DNA of 12,935 nt from an uncultured Pirellulaceae bacterium. GTDB taxonomy: Bacteria; Planctomycetota; Planctomycetia; Pirellulales; Pirellulaceae. The notes beneath the pieces are model-generated. The model searched no databases. It had not been told where the DNA came from and saw only the letters and a list, made by a program, of their open reading frames with translations. How positions within the stretch are numbered: position 1 is the stretch's first letter; every line of letters begins with the position of its first letter. The position numbers and the translations under genes were made by a program. The DNA is taken from positions 1 through 12,935 of the forward strand of contig CAMYKF010000593.1 of assembly GCA_947258905.1 (NCBI GenBank). Direction: 5' to 3'. This document shows positions 1 to 8,056 of this stretch, one piece after another.

Positions 1-712
1 CCTGCTCGACTGGATCGACGAAAACGGCTTTGACGTCGTCTGCCTGCAGGAAACCAAATCGGCCGCAGGCAAGGTGCCGCGGATTCTGGTGGACTCGCTC
101 GGTTACCATCACCACTGGCACCACGCCGAGAAGTCCGGTTACAGCGGCGTGGCCACTTTTTCCAAAAGGAAACCTTCCAAAGTCATCCGGGGAACGGGGA
201 TTGAGAAATACGATCGCGAAGGCCGCGTGCTGCGCACCGACTTTGGCGACTGGACGTTGTTGAATTGCTATTTTCCCAACGGCGGTCGGGGCGAGGAGCG
301 GCAGCAATTCAAGATGAGATTCCTTGACGACTTTTACGCGCTGGTCGACAACCTGCTGATGGACCAACCCAACCTGATCGTAGTCGGCGATTACAACATT
401 GCGCATGCCGAGATCGATTTGGCCCATCCCGGCCGCCATCACAACACGTCAGGCTTTTTGCCGGAAGAGCGCGAGTGGATGACGCAGTTTTTTCAGAACG
501 GTATGGTGGATGCCTTCCGTCACCTGTATCCGGACAAGGTCGAGTATTCGTGGTGGCGTTTCAATCCGGGAGTGCGGGAAAAGAATCTGGGCTGGCGCTA
601 CGACTATATGGCCGTGTCCGATGCGCTGATCTACCGCGTCAAGGACGTGCGGCACCTGAAGCACGTCGAGCACTCGGACCATTGCCCCGTGCTGATGGAA
701 ATCGACCTGTGA
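1..712 (+). CDS. xth: Exodeoxyribonuclease III / AP endonuclease (5' end outside window)
   Basis: The product is a DNA repair nuclease of the exonuclease III (EEP, Xth/APE1) family. The family cuts DNA 5' to abasic sites and degrades 3' ends in base excision repair, in the cytoplasm. Reading begins at base 2, with no start codon in the window, giving 236 visible residues. About 20 N-terminal residues (the usual start with the catalytic Asn of the SWNVNG-type motif) lie off the left edge. Family landmarks appear in order: LQETK (about residues 15-19, metal-binding Glu), GDYNIAHAEIDL (129-140, catalytic Asp and Asn), NTSGFLPEER (148-157), GWRYDYM (197-203) and the C-terminal SDHCPV (225-230, catalytic Asp-His). 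A GTG at 74 could be mistaken for the start, but the frame is open and conserved upstream of it. The gene ends 1 base from the stop codon of the convergent gene to its right, so the two 3' untranslated regions must overlap. The family assignment is secure. Confidence 0.95.
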   Translation, partial: LLDWIDENGFDVVCLQETKSAAGKVPRILVDSLGYHHHWHHAEKSGYSGVATFSKRKPSKVIRGTGIEKYDREGRVLRTDFGDWTLLNCYFPNGGRGEERQQFKMRFLDDFYALVDNLLMDQPNLIVVGDYNIAHAEIDLAHPGRHHNTSGFLPEEREWMTQFFQNGMVDAFRHLYPDKVEYSWWRFNPGVREKNLGWRYDYMAVSDALIYRVKDVRHLKHVEHSDHCPVLMEIDL

Positions 713-713
713 G

Positions 714-3248
714 TCATTGCTCCAATCCAAACGCCTGCCGACGCTCGCTGCGGCGCAACTCAAACTGCCAAATCCCGCGGGGTCGCCGTGGCCGGTCGAC
801 AGTTTGAGTAATGATGCAATCCGGGTGGGCTCGCTGCAGTTCGACGACCTCCGGGCGAGGACACTCGCCGATGAACAGTTGCCTGAGTTTGCTCAATGGA
901 CGCTGGGTCAACAAACGAAGGCACCGGCGTGAAATGCTTGTCTCACGCAGCCACAGAAATTCCAGATCCGGATAACGCTCAATCAACTTTGCCAATCCCG
1001 CATCCGATATGCCCGTACCTCGAAAATCGAGGTGTTTCATGTGCGGATTATCGGGAAGCTTCAGCAACATCCGGTCGTCAAACTTGCAGCCGACCCGCAA
1101 TGATTCGAGAGATTCCATTTGACTGATTTCGTCAAGGACGACGGGATCGACGAGTCCTTGAACGCGAAACTCGGTCAACGAATCAAAGTTCCGCAGTAAG
1201 CCGGCAAACGCTTGTCCGGTCAGTTGATTGCCACCGCGAAATTCCAGACTATTGAGGTTGGGCAAGCGCGACAGCGCAACAAGGCCCTCATGAGGAAACG
1301 CCTGCCACGCCCCGTCGATTTGCAACCGCCGCACATTGTCCAGCACCTCGAAGGCGCTGAACTCCTTCGGTTCCATATCCCACACGCCCGTCAACTCAAG
1401 CGATTCCAGCGGCCCCAGTGCGCCCACCGCTTCCAACACGGCCGTATCGATCTCCCATCCATCGAGTATCAGCCATGCGTTATCCAGCTCGTTTAATAAC
1501 ACAAGATCTGCCAAAGAACCTCGCCATGATTTGCGATCCGGTTCGCGGCGAATCTCCTCAACGCCACCGCGACGTCGACCTGCGACATGCTCGTCAACAA
1601 GCCGAATCCGCAAAACTTCACGGTCGCCCCATTCATAGAACTTTGCATATGCACCGAGCTCGCGCAACGTTGTCAACGCCGCTGCCTGTTGCATATCAAA
1701 TTCCTGTGCTTCGATTTTCTGTTCAATTTCACCCCAGCCGGAATATCGCCGCGCGCGATCGTCTGTGACCCGCTTCAGCGACACATCCCGTTGGTCCGAA
1801 CCACTCCCGGCGGTCAGTGACGTCAGTCGTCGCGTTTCATACCCGTTGACGCTCAACACAATCTGGTAGGAATCAGCAAACTGCTCGAAGACGGCGACAT
1901 AACGTCCGTCAACCATAATCGGTGAATTGAAATCCCAGGTTCCATCCTGTCGCCTTGGCCCGTATTGCAATAACACGTTATCCACCGGCTTGTGCGAGTC
2001 GGCGTCGAGAACTCGCCCGGCTACCTGAAACACCGGCTGCAGAGTAATGAGTGACGAGTCGTGGTCGGCAGCAACCACGTGATCCGTCACAATCAGGAAT
2101 CCGTCAGCAATGATCTCGAAACTGAATTCTCCCGCAGGCGCGTCCGACCACTCGAATCTTCCCGCTTCGTCCGACCGTGTTTGCCAACGCAGGTTTCGCC
2201 GACCATTCCAACGGCCACAACGCACGATCGCCCCGGCCACCGGCTGGCCATCGGAATCAACCAGCCGTCCTGAAAAACCCGCTGACGGCTGCAATTGAAA
2301 GTCTTGCTCATCGGACCCTTCAAGAGACGCAACAGCCAACATCGATTGTGCCGCGAAATCATCGGCCTGCACAGTCAGCGACGCTTGTCCCGGCCAGCAT
2401 CCCTTGATTTCGTAACGACCGTTGGCGTCCGTCGTTGCCGACGGCACATGAGTGGCCCAGACAAAATCGGCAAACCGTACCGTGGCTCCGGGGATCGGGC
2501 GTGACTGGTCGTCCGTAACCGTTCCGCGAATGGAAGCCGATTGCGGCAACTGAACAGTCATCACGGACTGCACCTGCTCCACAATTGTGGGACCAATAAA
2601 GTCCGGATGATCAAAGACCAGTCGCGTTTGCAATTCAGCATTGTCGGGAAAGGCGGCAACCTCCCAACGGCCCTGATTGTCGCTGGTCACGCGGCCATAG
2701 GCAAAATGATCGTGATCGGTGAGGAGTTCCGGCACATCGCCAGGCAGCAACTCGACGAACACGGAGGCGTCCGCAACCGGTGAGCCCGCCGAGTCAACGA
2801 CCTGGCCGGAAATCGGTCGCCCCGCACTCAGTTTGACCGTGTGCTCAAACGGGAATTTCAGCGGCTGGTCCGGTCGCTCGCTGTAGCGGACCAGTGCATG
2901 AGCGACCTTGCCGGTGGCCCGACAGGTTATTGCCAATCGCCGGACACCGTCTTCCAGTTTCAGAACTGCGAGGCCGTCGTTATCGGACATTGCGTTCCGG
3001 AAATGAGGTTCAGCGGTATTGGAGCGCGGGTCAGTCGTTAACTGATATTCAACTTCGACACGGGCTCCGGCGATTGGCTGATCGCGATCGTCAACCACGG
3101 TCAAAACGATCTGGCTCCCGTCATCGTGACCGGGCTGAAGCGCTGCGGCGGCAGAACCGTGGGCAACCCAAACAGCCATCCAGCCCGCCAGCAGAAGCCA
3201 GCGGGCAAAGGGCTTTCTGCGGTCTGACATTCGCCATGAACCGGACAT
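714..3248 (-). CDS. Exported protein with carboxypeptidase-regulatory-like repeats and C-terminal leucine-rich repeats
   Basis: The protein has 844 residues from the ATG at 3248. That start is preferred because AAAGG lies 8 bases upstream. An in-frame TTG-type extension to 3305 and an internal ATG at 3230 are alternatives. An N-terminal hydrophobic stretch after RRKPFAR (about residues 14-36, ending AHGSAAAA) looks like a Sec signal peptide. Five beta-sandwich-type modules with the G-x-V-x-D...G-x-P-[VI]-x-[GD]-A pattern of carboxypeptidase regulatory-like domains begin near residues 46, 143, 238, 323 and 407. From about residue 580 to 813 there are roughly eight leucine-rich repeats, such as LESLELTG, MKHLDFRGTGISDAG and LEFLWLRETSIS. 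They close with the LQRAHPDC-type ending common in planctomycete LRR proteins. A basic tail follows. No catalytic site is visible. A role in binding or scaffolding outside the cytoplasm is inference. It lies 94 bases behind the sirtuin gene on the same strand. Confidence 0.85.
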   Translation of the reverse strand: MSGSWRMSDRRKPFARWLLLAGWMAVWVAHGSAAAALQPGHDDGSQIVLTVVDDRDQPIAGARVEVEYQLTTDPRSNTAEPHFRNAMSDNDGLAVLKLEDGVRRLAITCRATGKVAHALVRYSERPDQPLKFPFEHTVKLSAGRPISGQVVDSAGSPVADASVFVELLPGDVPELLTDHDHFAYGRVTSDNQGRWEVAAFPDNAELQTRLVFDHPDFIGPTIVEQVQSVMTVQLPQSASIRGTVTDDQSRPIPGATVRFADFVWATHVPSATTDANGRYEIKGCWPGQASLTVQADDFAAQSMLAVASLEGSDEQDFQLQPSAGFSGRLVDSDGQPVAGAIVRCGRWNGRRNLRWQTRSDEAGRFEWSDAPAGEFSFEIIADGFLIVTDHVVAADHDSSLITLQPVFQVAGRVLDADSHKPVDNVLLQYGPRRQDGTWDFNSPIMVDGRYVAVFEQFADSYQIVLSVNGYETRRLTSLTAGSGSDQRDVSLKRVTDDRARRYSGWGEIEQKIEAQEFDMQQAAALTTLRELGAYAKFYEWGDREVLRIRLVDEHVAGRRRGGVEEIRREPDRKSWRGSLADLVLLNELDNAWLILDGWEIDTAVLEAVGALGPLESLELTGVWDMEPKEFSAFEVLDNVRRLQIDGAWQAFPHEGLVALSRLPNLNSLEFRGGNQLTGQAFAGLLRNFDSLTEFRVQGLVDPVVLDEISQMESLESLRVGCKFDDRMLLKLPDNPHMKHLDFRGTGISDAGLAKLIERYPDLEFLWLRETSISRRCLRLLTQRPLSKLRQLFIGECPRPEVVELQRAHPDCIITQTVDRPRRPRGIWQFELRRSERRQAFGLEQ

Positions 3249-3303
3249 TGGGGCAACCTTTCGTTCTGGCCTCAAATTTCGCGCGCGCAACAAACCGCTG
3301 CAC

Positions 3304-3309
3304 ATTGTA
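3304..3309 (-). promoter_or_regulatory. Possible -10 element for the LRR protein gene
   Basis: On the minus strand this reads TACAAT, five of six bases of the TATAAT consensus, about 55 bases before the ATG at 3248. It sits in an A+T-rich patch between the sirtuin stop and this gene. No convincing -35 hexamer lies 16-18 bases upstream, so the gene could instead be co-transcribed with the sirtuin gene. The call is weak. Confidence 0.25.
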
Positions 3310-3342
3310 TTTCGTTATTTCGCTTTTGTGCGGTTAATATTA

Positions 3343-4152
3343 CTACGAAAGCAAATCATCGACATGCTGCAAAAATTCCAGAGCGCCCATCGCGAACGAA
3401 ATGCCGTCTCGGACTTCAGGTTCGCGCGGATTGACCCGAATCAGGTCTCCGGAAACATTTTCCGCTTCGCGTCGTACTGTCGGAACGGCGGTGCCCGCAC
3501 CAAACTCCAGCACAACGCAGTTTCCGTGGTTGTCAGCCAGCCATTGTTCATAACGGCTCAATTGCAATTCGGCACGATGGTCGACCCAGTTCCAGTCGGA
3601 AAACATAAGAATATTGGGGCGGGCAATCCTCTGGCAATTTTTGCAGTGTGCCAAAGGCAACGCGGCCTGCATGGTCGTTTCGTCAATTTTCGGTGAATAC
3701 GACTGTGACGACCAAACGTCACTCCCGCAAGGCGCGCTACATTGCAGATGGTGAATGGATCCGTGGCACTCCACGATACGATCTTCGTCAAACCCGGCTT
3801 GTTGAAAATGGCCGTCGACGTTGCTGGTGAACACAAAATAGCCATCCGCTTTGCGCCGGCCCCACTTTGACAAGATTTTAAAACCAGGATGCGGTTGCGT
3901 CTCGCGATAAAGATTCAACCGATGTCCATAGAATCCCCAGGCCTGACGGGGATGGCTGTTAAACCAAACCGGATTCGCCAGGTCATAAAACGACAATCCA
4001 AGGTGGCGATAGGGCGGGTAGGCGTTCCAGAATCCTTCGTTGCCGCGAAAATCGGGCAGGCCCGAATCAACGCCCATGCCGGCACCCGCTCCGATCCACA
4101 AAGCGTCGCAATTTGCAATCAACTCGGCAGCTTTCTCAATTTGCTGATTCAA
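3343..4152 (-). CDS. SIR2-family NAD-dependent protein deacylase (sirtuin)
   Basis: The protein has 269 residues, a normal length for a bacterial sirtuin. The family removes acetyl or other acyl groups from protein lysines using NAD+. Visible motifs are the NAD-binding GAGAG (21-25) and SGLPDFRG (30-37), TSNVD (109-113), the catalytic His in ECHGS (His130), a zinc ribbon of Cys138, Cys142, Cys170 and Cys173, RPNILMFSD (178-186), FGAGTAVPTVR (217-227) and VNP (240-242). The usual TQNID motif is TSNVD here, with Ser replacing Gln, and the GTSxxVxP motif reads GTAVPTVR. Substrate preference may therefore differ from the classical enzyme. The start is TTG at 4152: GGAG lies 7 bases upstream, an in-frame TAA sits further upstream, and the next Met (26) falls inside the NAD loop. 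It is transcribed divergently from the large gene at 4254 and lies upstream of the LRR gene. Confidence 0.9.
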   Translation of the reverse strand: MNQQIEKAAELIANCDALWIGAGAGMGVDSGLPDFRGNEGFWNAYPPYRHLGLSFYDLANPVWFNSHPRQAWGFYGHRLNLYRETQPHPGFKILSKWGRRKADGYFVFTSNVDGHFQQAGFDEDRIVECHGSIHHLQCSAPCGSDVWSSQSYSPKIDETTMQAALPLAHCKNCQRIARPNILMFSDWNWVDHRAELQLSRYEQWLADNHGNCVVLEFGAGTAVPTVRREAENVSGDLIRVNPREPEVRDGISFAMGALEFLQHVDDLLS

Positions 4153-4185
4153 CGAGGAACTCCGTTTAGCGACGTGAATTACGGT

Positions 4186-4213
4186 TTGACATTACATCCG
4201 GTCCTGCGAAAAT
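4186..4213 (+). promoter_or_regulatory. Candidate sigma70-type promoter for the large secreted-protein gene
   Basis: TTGACA at 4186-4191 is a perfect -35 consensus. It is followed after 16 bases by GAAAAT (4208-4213), four of six bases of the -10 consensus. Transcription would start near 4220, about 34 bases before the ATG at 4254. The site is in the 101-base divergent gap between the sirtuin and this gene. On the opposite strand TGTAAT (4191-4196) is a possible -10 for the sirtuin, so the two promoters could overlap. Planctomycete promoters are poorly defined, so this is tentative. Confidence 0.4.
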
Positions 4214-4253
4214 CGACGGCGTTAACGACCCATTGTCTGTTCGCCGCGATCCC

Positions 4254-7049
4254 ATGCAATCAAAATTTCTGCGCTTGCGATATGTCGCCGCCGTCCTGCT
4301 GTTCGCCATGTGGCTGATTCCACTGACGGCGGCCTTGTCGCAAACTCCGCAAATCCTCCGCGCCGAGGCGTTTCCCCTGGAACCGTTCGGCGTCGGCAAA
4401 CTCACGTTCCGTTTGGGACCCGCCGACGCTCTGGTTCAGAATACCGGCGCGGTGTTGTTACGTGAACGAGACAACCGGATTTTGTACCCCGCGTACTCGG
4501 ATGGACTGCTGCAGGACTTGCTGGATCAGCAAACGGTGGGCGGGGTCCAGACGGTCTGGTTCTTGTTTCGCGGATCCGAGCCGCTAACCGTTTCGCTTCG
4601 CGCCTCGGACATTGCCACCTTTACCGTCGATACCAGCCAGCAACGGCCGGCACTGGCACGGATAATGTTTCAGAACTGGTGGCGACAATTCAACGCCCAG
4701 GCTCGCCAGCAAAACTCGCGTGGTGACTATCCGCCGTTGCTGGAAGCCTATTTGACATCCATGCTTGGCCAGCGACTGGGCCTGGCAACGCCGTTCCTGG
4801 GCAGCGTGGGTGATGATGGCGAGCGAAACGAACTGCAACAGACCTTTGACCTGTTGTTCGATGTGGAATCGTTGCGCGCCAACTCCATTCGCAAATTGAT
4901 GACCGAGCCGCCGTCCGTAGATGTTGCCACGCATCCGGTCAGTCCTCCAGCCGTCTGGGCGAGCGATCCCTGGCAATTCGCGAACGATGATGTGGAAGTG
5001 GAAACCCTTGCCAGATGCGTGCCCGAGGAATGCTACTATTTGCGTTTCGGAAACTGGAATAATCAGCTGTGGCTGAAACGACTGATGGGCGAGTACGGGG
5101 GCGACCTCAGCCGGATGATTGCCCTGCGCGGTCATAGCAGCGGCTCGTCACAGAAGATGCAGGACCAATTGGCTCTGGAATCGGGTCAGCTGGATGACTG
5201 GTTTGGCGGAAACCTGATTGAGGACGTCGCTGCCATTGGCACGGACCTGTACATCGAGGACGGTCCATCAAATGCGATTATCATGCTGGCCAAAAACGGG
5301 GCCCTCGAAAAACAAATGACCAGCCGGCGGCGGCGATTTGCTCGGCAGAATGCCGACGAGGGAGTCACGCTGACGGAAGTTGAAATAGCAGGTCGCACGG
5401 TCACCCTGTTGTCAACACCCGACAATCGCATTCGCTCGTTCTACGCGGTCGATGACCTGTGCCACATTACCAGCACGTCAAGCACGATCGTGGAAAGATT
5501 CTTTGAGGCCGCCCAGGGCGAGCGGTCGTTGGCGGACAACCCGGAATTTCGGCTGGCGCGGCAAACCATGCCAGTGGAACGCGACGATACTATCTTCGTC
5601 TATCTGTCACGCAAGTTCTTTGAGAACCTGCTGAGCCCCCGGTACCAAATCGAACTCATGCGCCGCAATCGATCGCTGGCCAACATCCAGCTGTTGCAAC
5701 TCGCTCAGTGGGCGGCGGCCAACGAAGGGTACGCCGAAGACGATATCGACCAGATGATCCAACTGGGCTTTCTGCCGGTGAATTTCAATCAGTTACCTGA
5801 TGGCAGCTCCACCAATTGGGTCGACGATCACTGGGAAGATACATCGCGCGGCCGCCGCGGTTATTTTCTGCCCATTGCCGATGTAACGGTCGAATCGATG
5901 ACGGACAGTGAAGCTCAATGGCTGGCGAGGCGAATTGATTACTACCAGAACGAACTGAAACAAGTTGATCCGCTGCTGTTTGCCTGCAAACGCTACGAAC
6001 TGGCCGATGACCTGGAACGCATAGTATTTGATGCCCGGGTGGCCCCGTTCGGCAAGGAAAAATATGGTTGGCTGGGCCAACTGCTAGGTCCGCGACGCGA
6101 GCAACAAGTGAGTTCTGGCGCTAACGACCTGATCAACTTCGAACTCAGCGCCGGCAGCATTCCACTGTTGCGAAATTCCAGTCCCTTCCAGCTGTTTGGA
6201 GCACTGCAGGGTGACGTTCCGGTCCAGCCCGGTTTGAAACCGGCCGACTTTTTTGAGTGGATCCAGGTGCTGAGAAACACACCGGGATACATCGGCATGT
6301 GGCCGGACCCGGGATACCTCGATATCCTGCCGGCACTGGGGGCAAGTCCCGACGCGTCTGGATACACCTATTCACGCATCCTTGGATTGTGGCGGTTGCG
6401 GCATGGTGAGTTTTCCCTGTTGTCGTTCGACCGTGATCGCCTGGAACGGGCACGGCACGAGTTGGTGATTTCGCCAGCCGAGCAACCGGCGCAGCTTCGC
6501 TTGCGGGTCGGTGACGTCGCCAGTTCCAACCTCCGCGATTGGGCCAACGACCTGTATTTCCAGCGTGGCTGGCAGACTTCCGTAGCCAACGCACGGTTGC
6601 TCAACCTGATGATCCAGCAATTCAATCTGCCGCCCGAAACCGCCTTGGCCTACGCCGAACAACTGCTGGGCGTCGAAATGGTTTGCCCCTTGCAGGGTGA
6701 ATACCAGATGATCACCACTGATGCCAGTGTCTCGCCGCTGTGGCAATCAACCGGCTGGCCTGCCGTCAACAATCCGGCAATGCCGCCCGGCTATTCAGCG
6801 CCTCCGATGGACTGGTTTCGCGGCTTGTCGCTGGACGTGTATCAACTGGAGACGCAGTTTGTGGCGCATGGCTCGTTGGACATCGCCCGCGATCCCTCAA
6901 GTATCGGCAGCGGCGAGGCAGAGATCCTCGGCAATCTGCCGTCGATTGATTTGTTCAAGGGATTCCCGAAAGTCGAGGAACTTGCCGGAGGAGGCGGTTC
7001 GGATGAGGACCGCTCTGACGACAACCCGGACAGCAGCGACCGCAAGTAG
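4254..7049 (+). CDS. Large exported protein of unknown function (DUF3352-like segment)
   Basis: The protein has 931 residues from the ATG at 4254. A TTG at 4233 is in frame but would put extra charged residues before the signal peptide. Residues 1 to about 30 (basic start, then YVAAVLLFAMWLIPLTAALSQ) look like a cleavable signal peptide, so the protein is probably periplasmic or outside the cell. No enzyme motif was recognised. The stretch around residues 255-460 (PEECYYLRFGNW, then DVAAIGTDLYIEDG, then SLADNPEFRLAR, then DDTIFVYLS) has the order of segments I associate with DUF3352-type proteins. That resemblance is from memory and is not proven. The rest is a mix of beta-rich and Trp/Tyr-rich sequence, ending in a Gly-rich linker and an acidic tail (SDEDRSDDNPDSSD). 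Coding composition is even throughout and no frameshift is seen. It ends 4 bases from the convergent membrane protein gene. Confidence 0.8.
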   Translation: MQSKFLRLRYVAAVLLFAMWLIPLTAALSQTPQILRAEAFPLEPFGVGKLTFRLGPADALVQNTGAVLLRERDNRILYPAYSDGLLQDLLDQQTVGGVQTVWFLFRGSEPLTVSLRASDIATFTVDTSQQRPALARIMFQNWWRQFNAQARQQNSRGDYPPLLEAYLTSMLGQRLGLATPFLGSVGDDGERNELQQTFDLLFDVESLRANSIRKLMTEPPSVDVATHPVSPPAVWASDPWQFANDDVEVETLARCVPEECYYLRFGNWNNQLWLKRLMGEYGGDLSRMIALRGHSSGSSQKMQDQLALESGQLDDWFGGNLIEDVAAIGTDLYIEDGPSNAIIMLAKNGALEKQMTSRRRRFARQNADEGVTLTEVEIAGRTVTLLSTPDNRIRSFYAVDDLCHITSTSSTIVERFFEAAQGERSLADNPEFRLARQTMPVERDDTIFVYLSRKFFENLLSPRYQIELMRRNRSLANIQLLQLAQWAAANEGYAEDDIDQMIQLGFLPVNFNQLPDGSSTNWVDDHWEDTSRGRRGYFLPIADVTVESMTDSEAQWLARRIDYYQNELKQVDPLLFACKRYELADDLERIVFDARVAPFGKEKYGWLGQLLGPRREQQVSSGANDLINFELSAGSIPLLRNSSPFQLFGALQGDVPVQPGLKPADFFEWIQVLRNTPGYIGMWPDPGYLDILPALGASPDASGYTYSRILGLWRLRHGEFSLLSFDRDRLERARHELVISPAEQPAQLRLRVGDVASSNLRDWANDLYFQRGWQTSVANARLLNLMIQQFNLPPETALAYAEQLLGVEMVCPLQGEYQMITTDASVSPLWQSTGWPAVNNPAMPPGYSAPPMDWFRGLSLDVYQLETQFVAHGSLDIARDPSSIGSGEAEILGNLPSIDLFKGFPKVEELAGGGGSDEDRSDDNPDSSDRK

Positions 7050-7053
7050 CTGG

Positions 7054-7803
7054 CTAGTTTTGTAACGTGCGTTTCTGGGTGATTCCAGAACCGGAGAAGG
7101 ATTGCTGTACCTTGTCCGACTCCGTAACCCGCCCGACGTCCGCCTGAGTGGCAAAAAAGTAAACACAGTAAGAGGATACCAGGGCGGCGAAGAAGCACCA
7201 TACAGATGTGAATGTTGCACTGTAAAAAAGGGCCGCCAGTATCACAGCCATCGCGCCGCCGGCCCATGGCACCAGAAACTGACGCCAACGAGACATCGTC
7301 AGCAACGGCGCCCCGGTGCACAGGATATACAGTAGCGTACCACTCCAGCGGAACCCGCCGGGAACAAAAACATTCAGGTCGGCGTAGGCATACTGGATGG
7401 AGTTGCCACAGATACAGGCAGTCAGTGAATCCGGCATCAATAAAAGCAGTCGACCGTAAAACAACACCAGCCATATCATTCCCAGTCCCAGCCAAATCCC
7501 CAGCCAGCGACGACGGCGAGCTGAACGTTCCGCCATGATCGCCGAGACGGGAATCCAGATTGGCCAGAATGCCAGGGCAAAGAAAAGGTAAATGGTCGCG
7601 GCGGGAGTCACCAGTTGATCCCAACCCCGTTCCAGCCCCAGCCATACCAGGCCTTCGGAAAACTGTTGCAGGCCAAATCCGATTGGTAACAGGGCAAATC
7701 CAGTCCACGCGGGCATCCGCGTCGCGGCGCGGTACACGCACCAGCCGCCCATGGGCAAGAGCAGGGCGGCAGCTCCAAAACTCGCTTCCGCTGAAAAACA
7801 CAT
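7054..7803 (-). CDS. DUF6629-type multi-pass membrane protein
   Basis: The protein has 249 residues and about seven hydrophobic segments (near 5-25, 34-56, 68-90, 100-123, 154-170, 176-196 and 200-218). A basic RSARRRR loop lies at 93-99 and the hydrophilic tail is short. It begins with MCFSAEASF and contains QQFSEGLVWLGL at 46-57. Both are hallmarks I recognise from the DUF6629 family of inner-membrane proteins, whose function is unknown to me. The start at ATG 7803 is fixed by the conserved MCFSA terminus, although the Shine-Dalgarno sequence upstream is weak. Cys2 is striking, because methionine removal would expose it. The gene is convergent with the large gene on the left (4-base gap) and divergent from the hydrolase on the right. 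A longer reading frame overlapping it on the same strand is a shadow with no family features. Confidence 0.85.
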   Translation of the reverse strand: MCFSAEASFGAAALLLPMGGWCVYRAATRMPAWTGFALLPIGFGLQQFSEGLVWLGLERGWDQLVTPAATIYLFFALAFWPIWIPVSAIMAERSARRRRWLGIWLGLGMIWLVLFYGRLLLLMPDSLTACICGNSIQYAYADLNVFVPGGFRWSGTLLYILCTGAPLLTMSRWRQFLVPWAGGAMAVILAALFYSATFTSVWCFFAALVSSYCVYFFATQADVGRVTESDKVQQSFSGSGITQKRTLQN

Positions 7804-7909
7804 TTTTTTCGCCGTGGGTTGCCGATCGCTGTCAGTTCAATACTAGCCCGGAATCGAGCGCATCTCCAGTTTGTAGCTGCAACGGAGCACCTGTAATGTT
7901 GCGTTTGGC

Positions 7910-7915
7910 TATAAT
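7910..7915 (+). promoter_or_regulatory. Candidate -10 element upstream of the hydrolase gene
   Basis: This is a perfect TATAAT in the 253-base divergent gap between the DUF6629 gene and the hydrolase gene. No good -35 hexamer is seen 16-18 bases before it. If used, the leader of the hydrolase mRNA would be about 135 bases long. The rest of the gap holds no clear gene or hairpin that I can support. Confidence 0.4.
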
Positions 7916-8056
7916 CCCCTCAAGGTCAGCAAAACCGGACTCGGCGGATTCACAAAATTCTTCCAGGAAATCCACTGCCGGGCCGAAAACACATTGTCCC
8001 TGTACCCTGAATTCGGGCACATTCTCCCCTACACACAAGACTTCATGAGGTTTTCC

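Noticed and set aside
4584..5135. A 183-codon minus-strand frame inside the large exported-protein gene
   Set aside because: It is an antisense shadow of a long, evenly coding gene, with no domain signature.
6842..7801. A 319-codon minus-strand frame overlapping the DUF6629 gene
   Set aside because: It shares the strand but not the frame of the DUF6629 gene, whose MCFSAEASF start and membrane segments are convincing. It also runs antisense into the large exported-protein gene.
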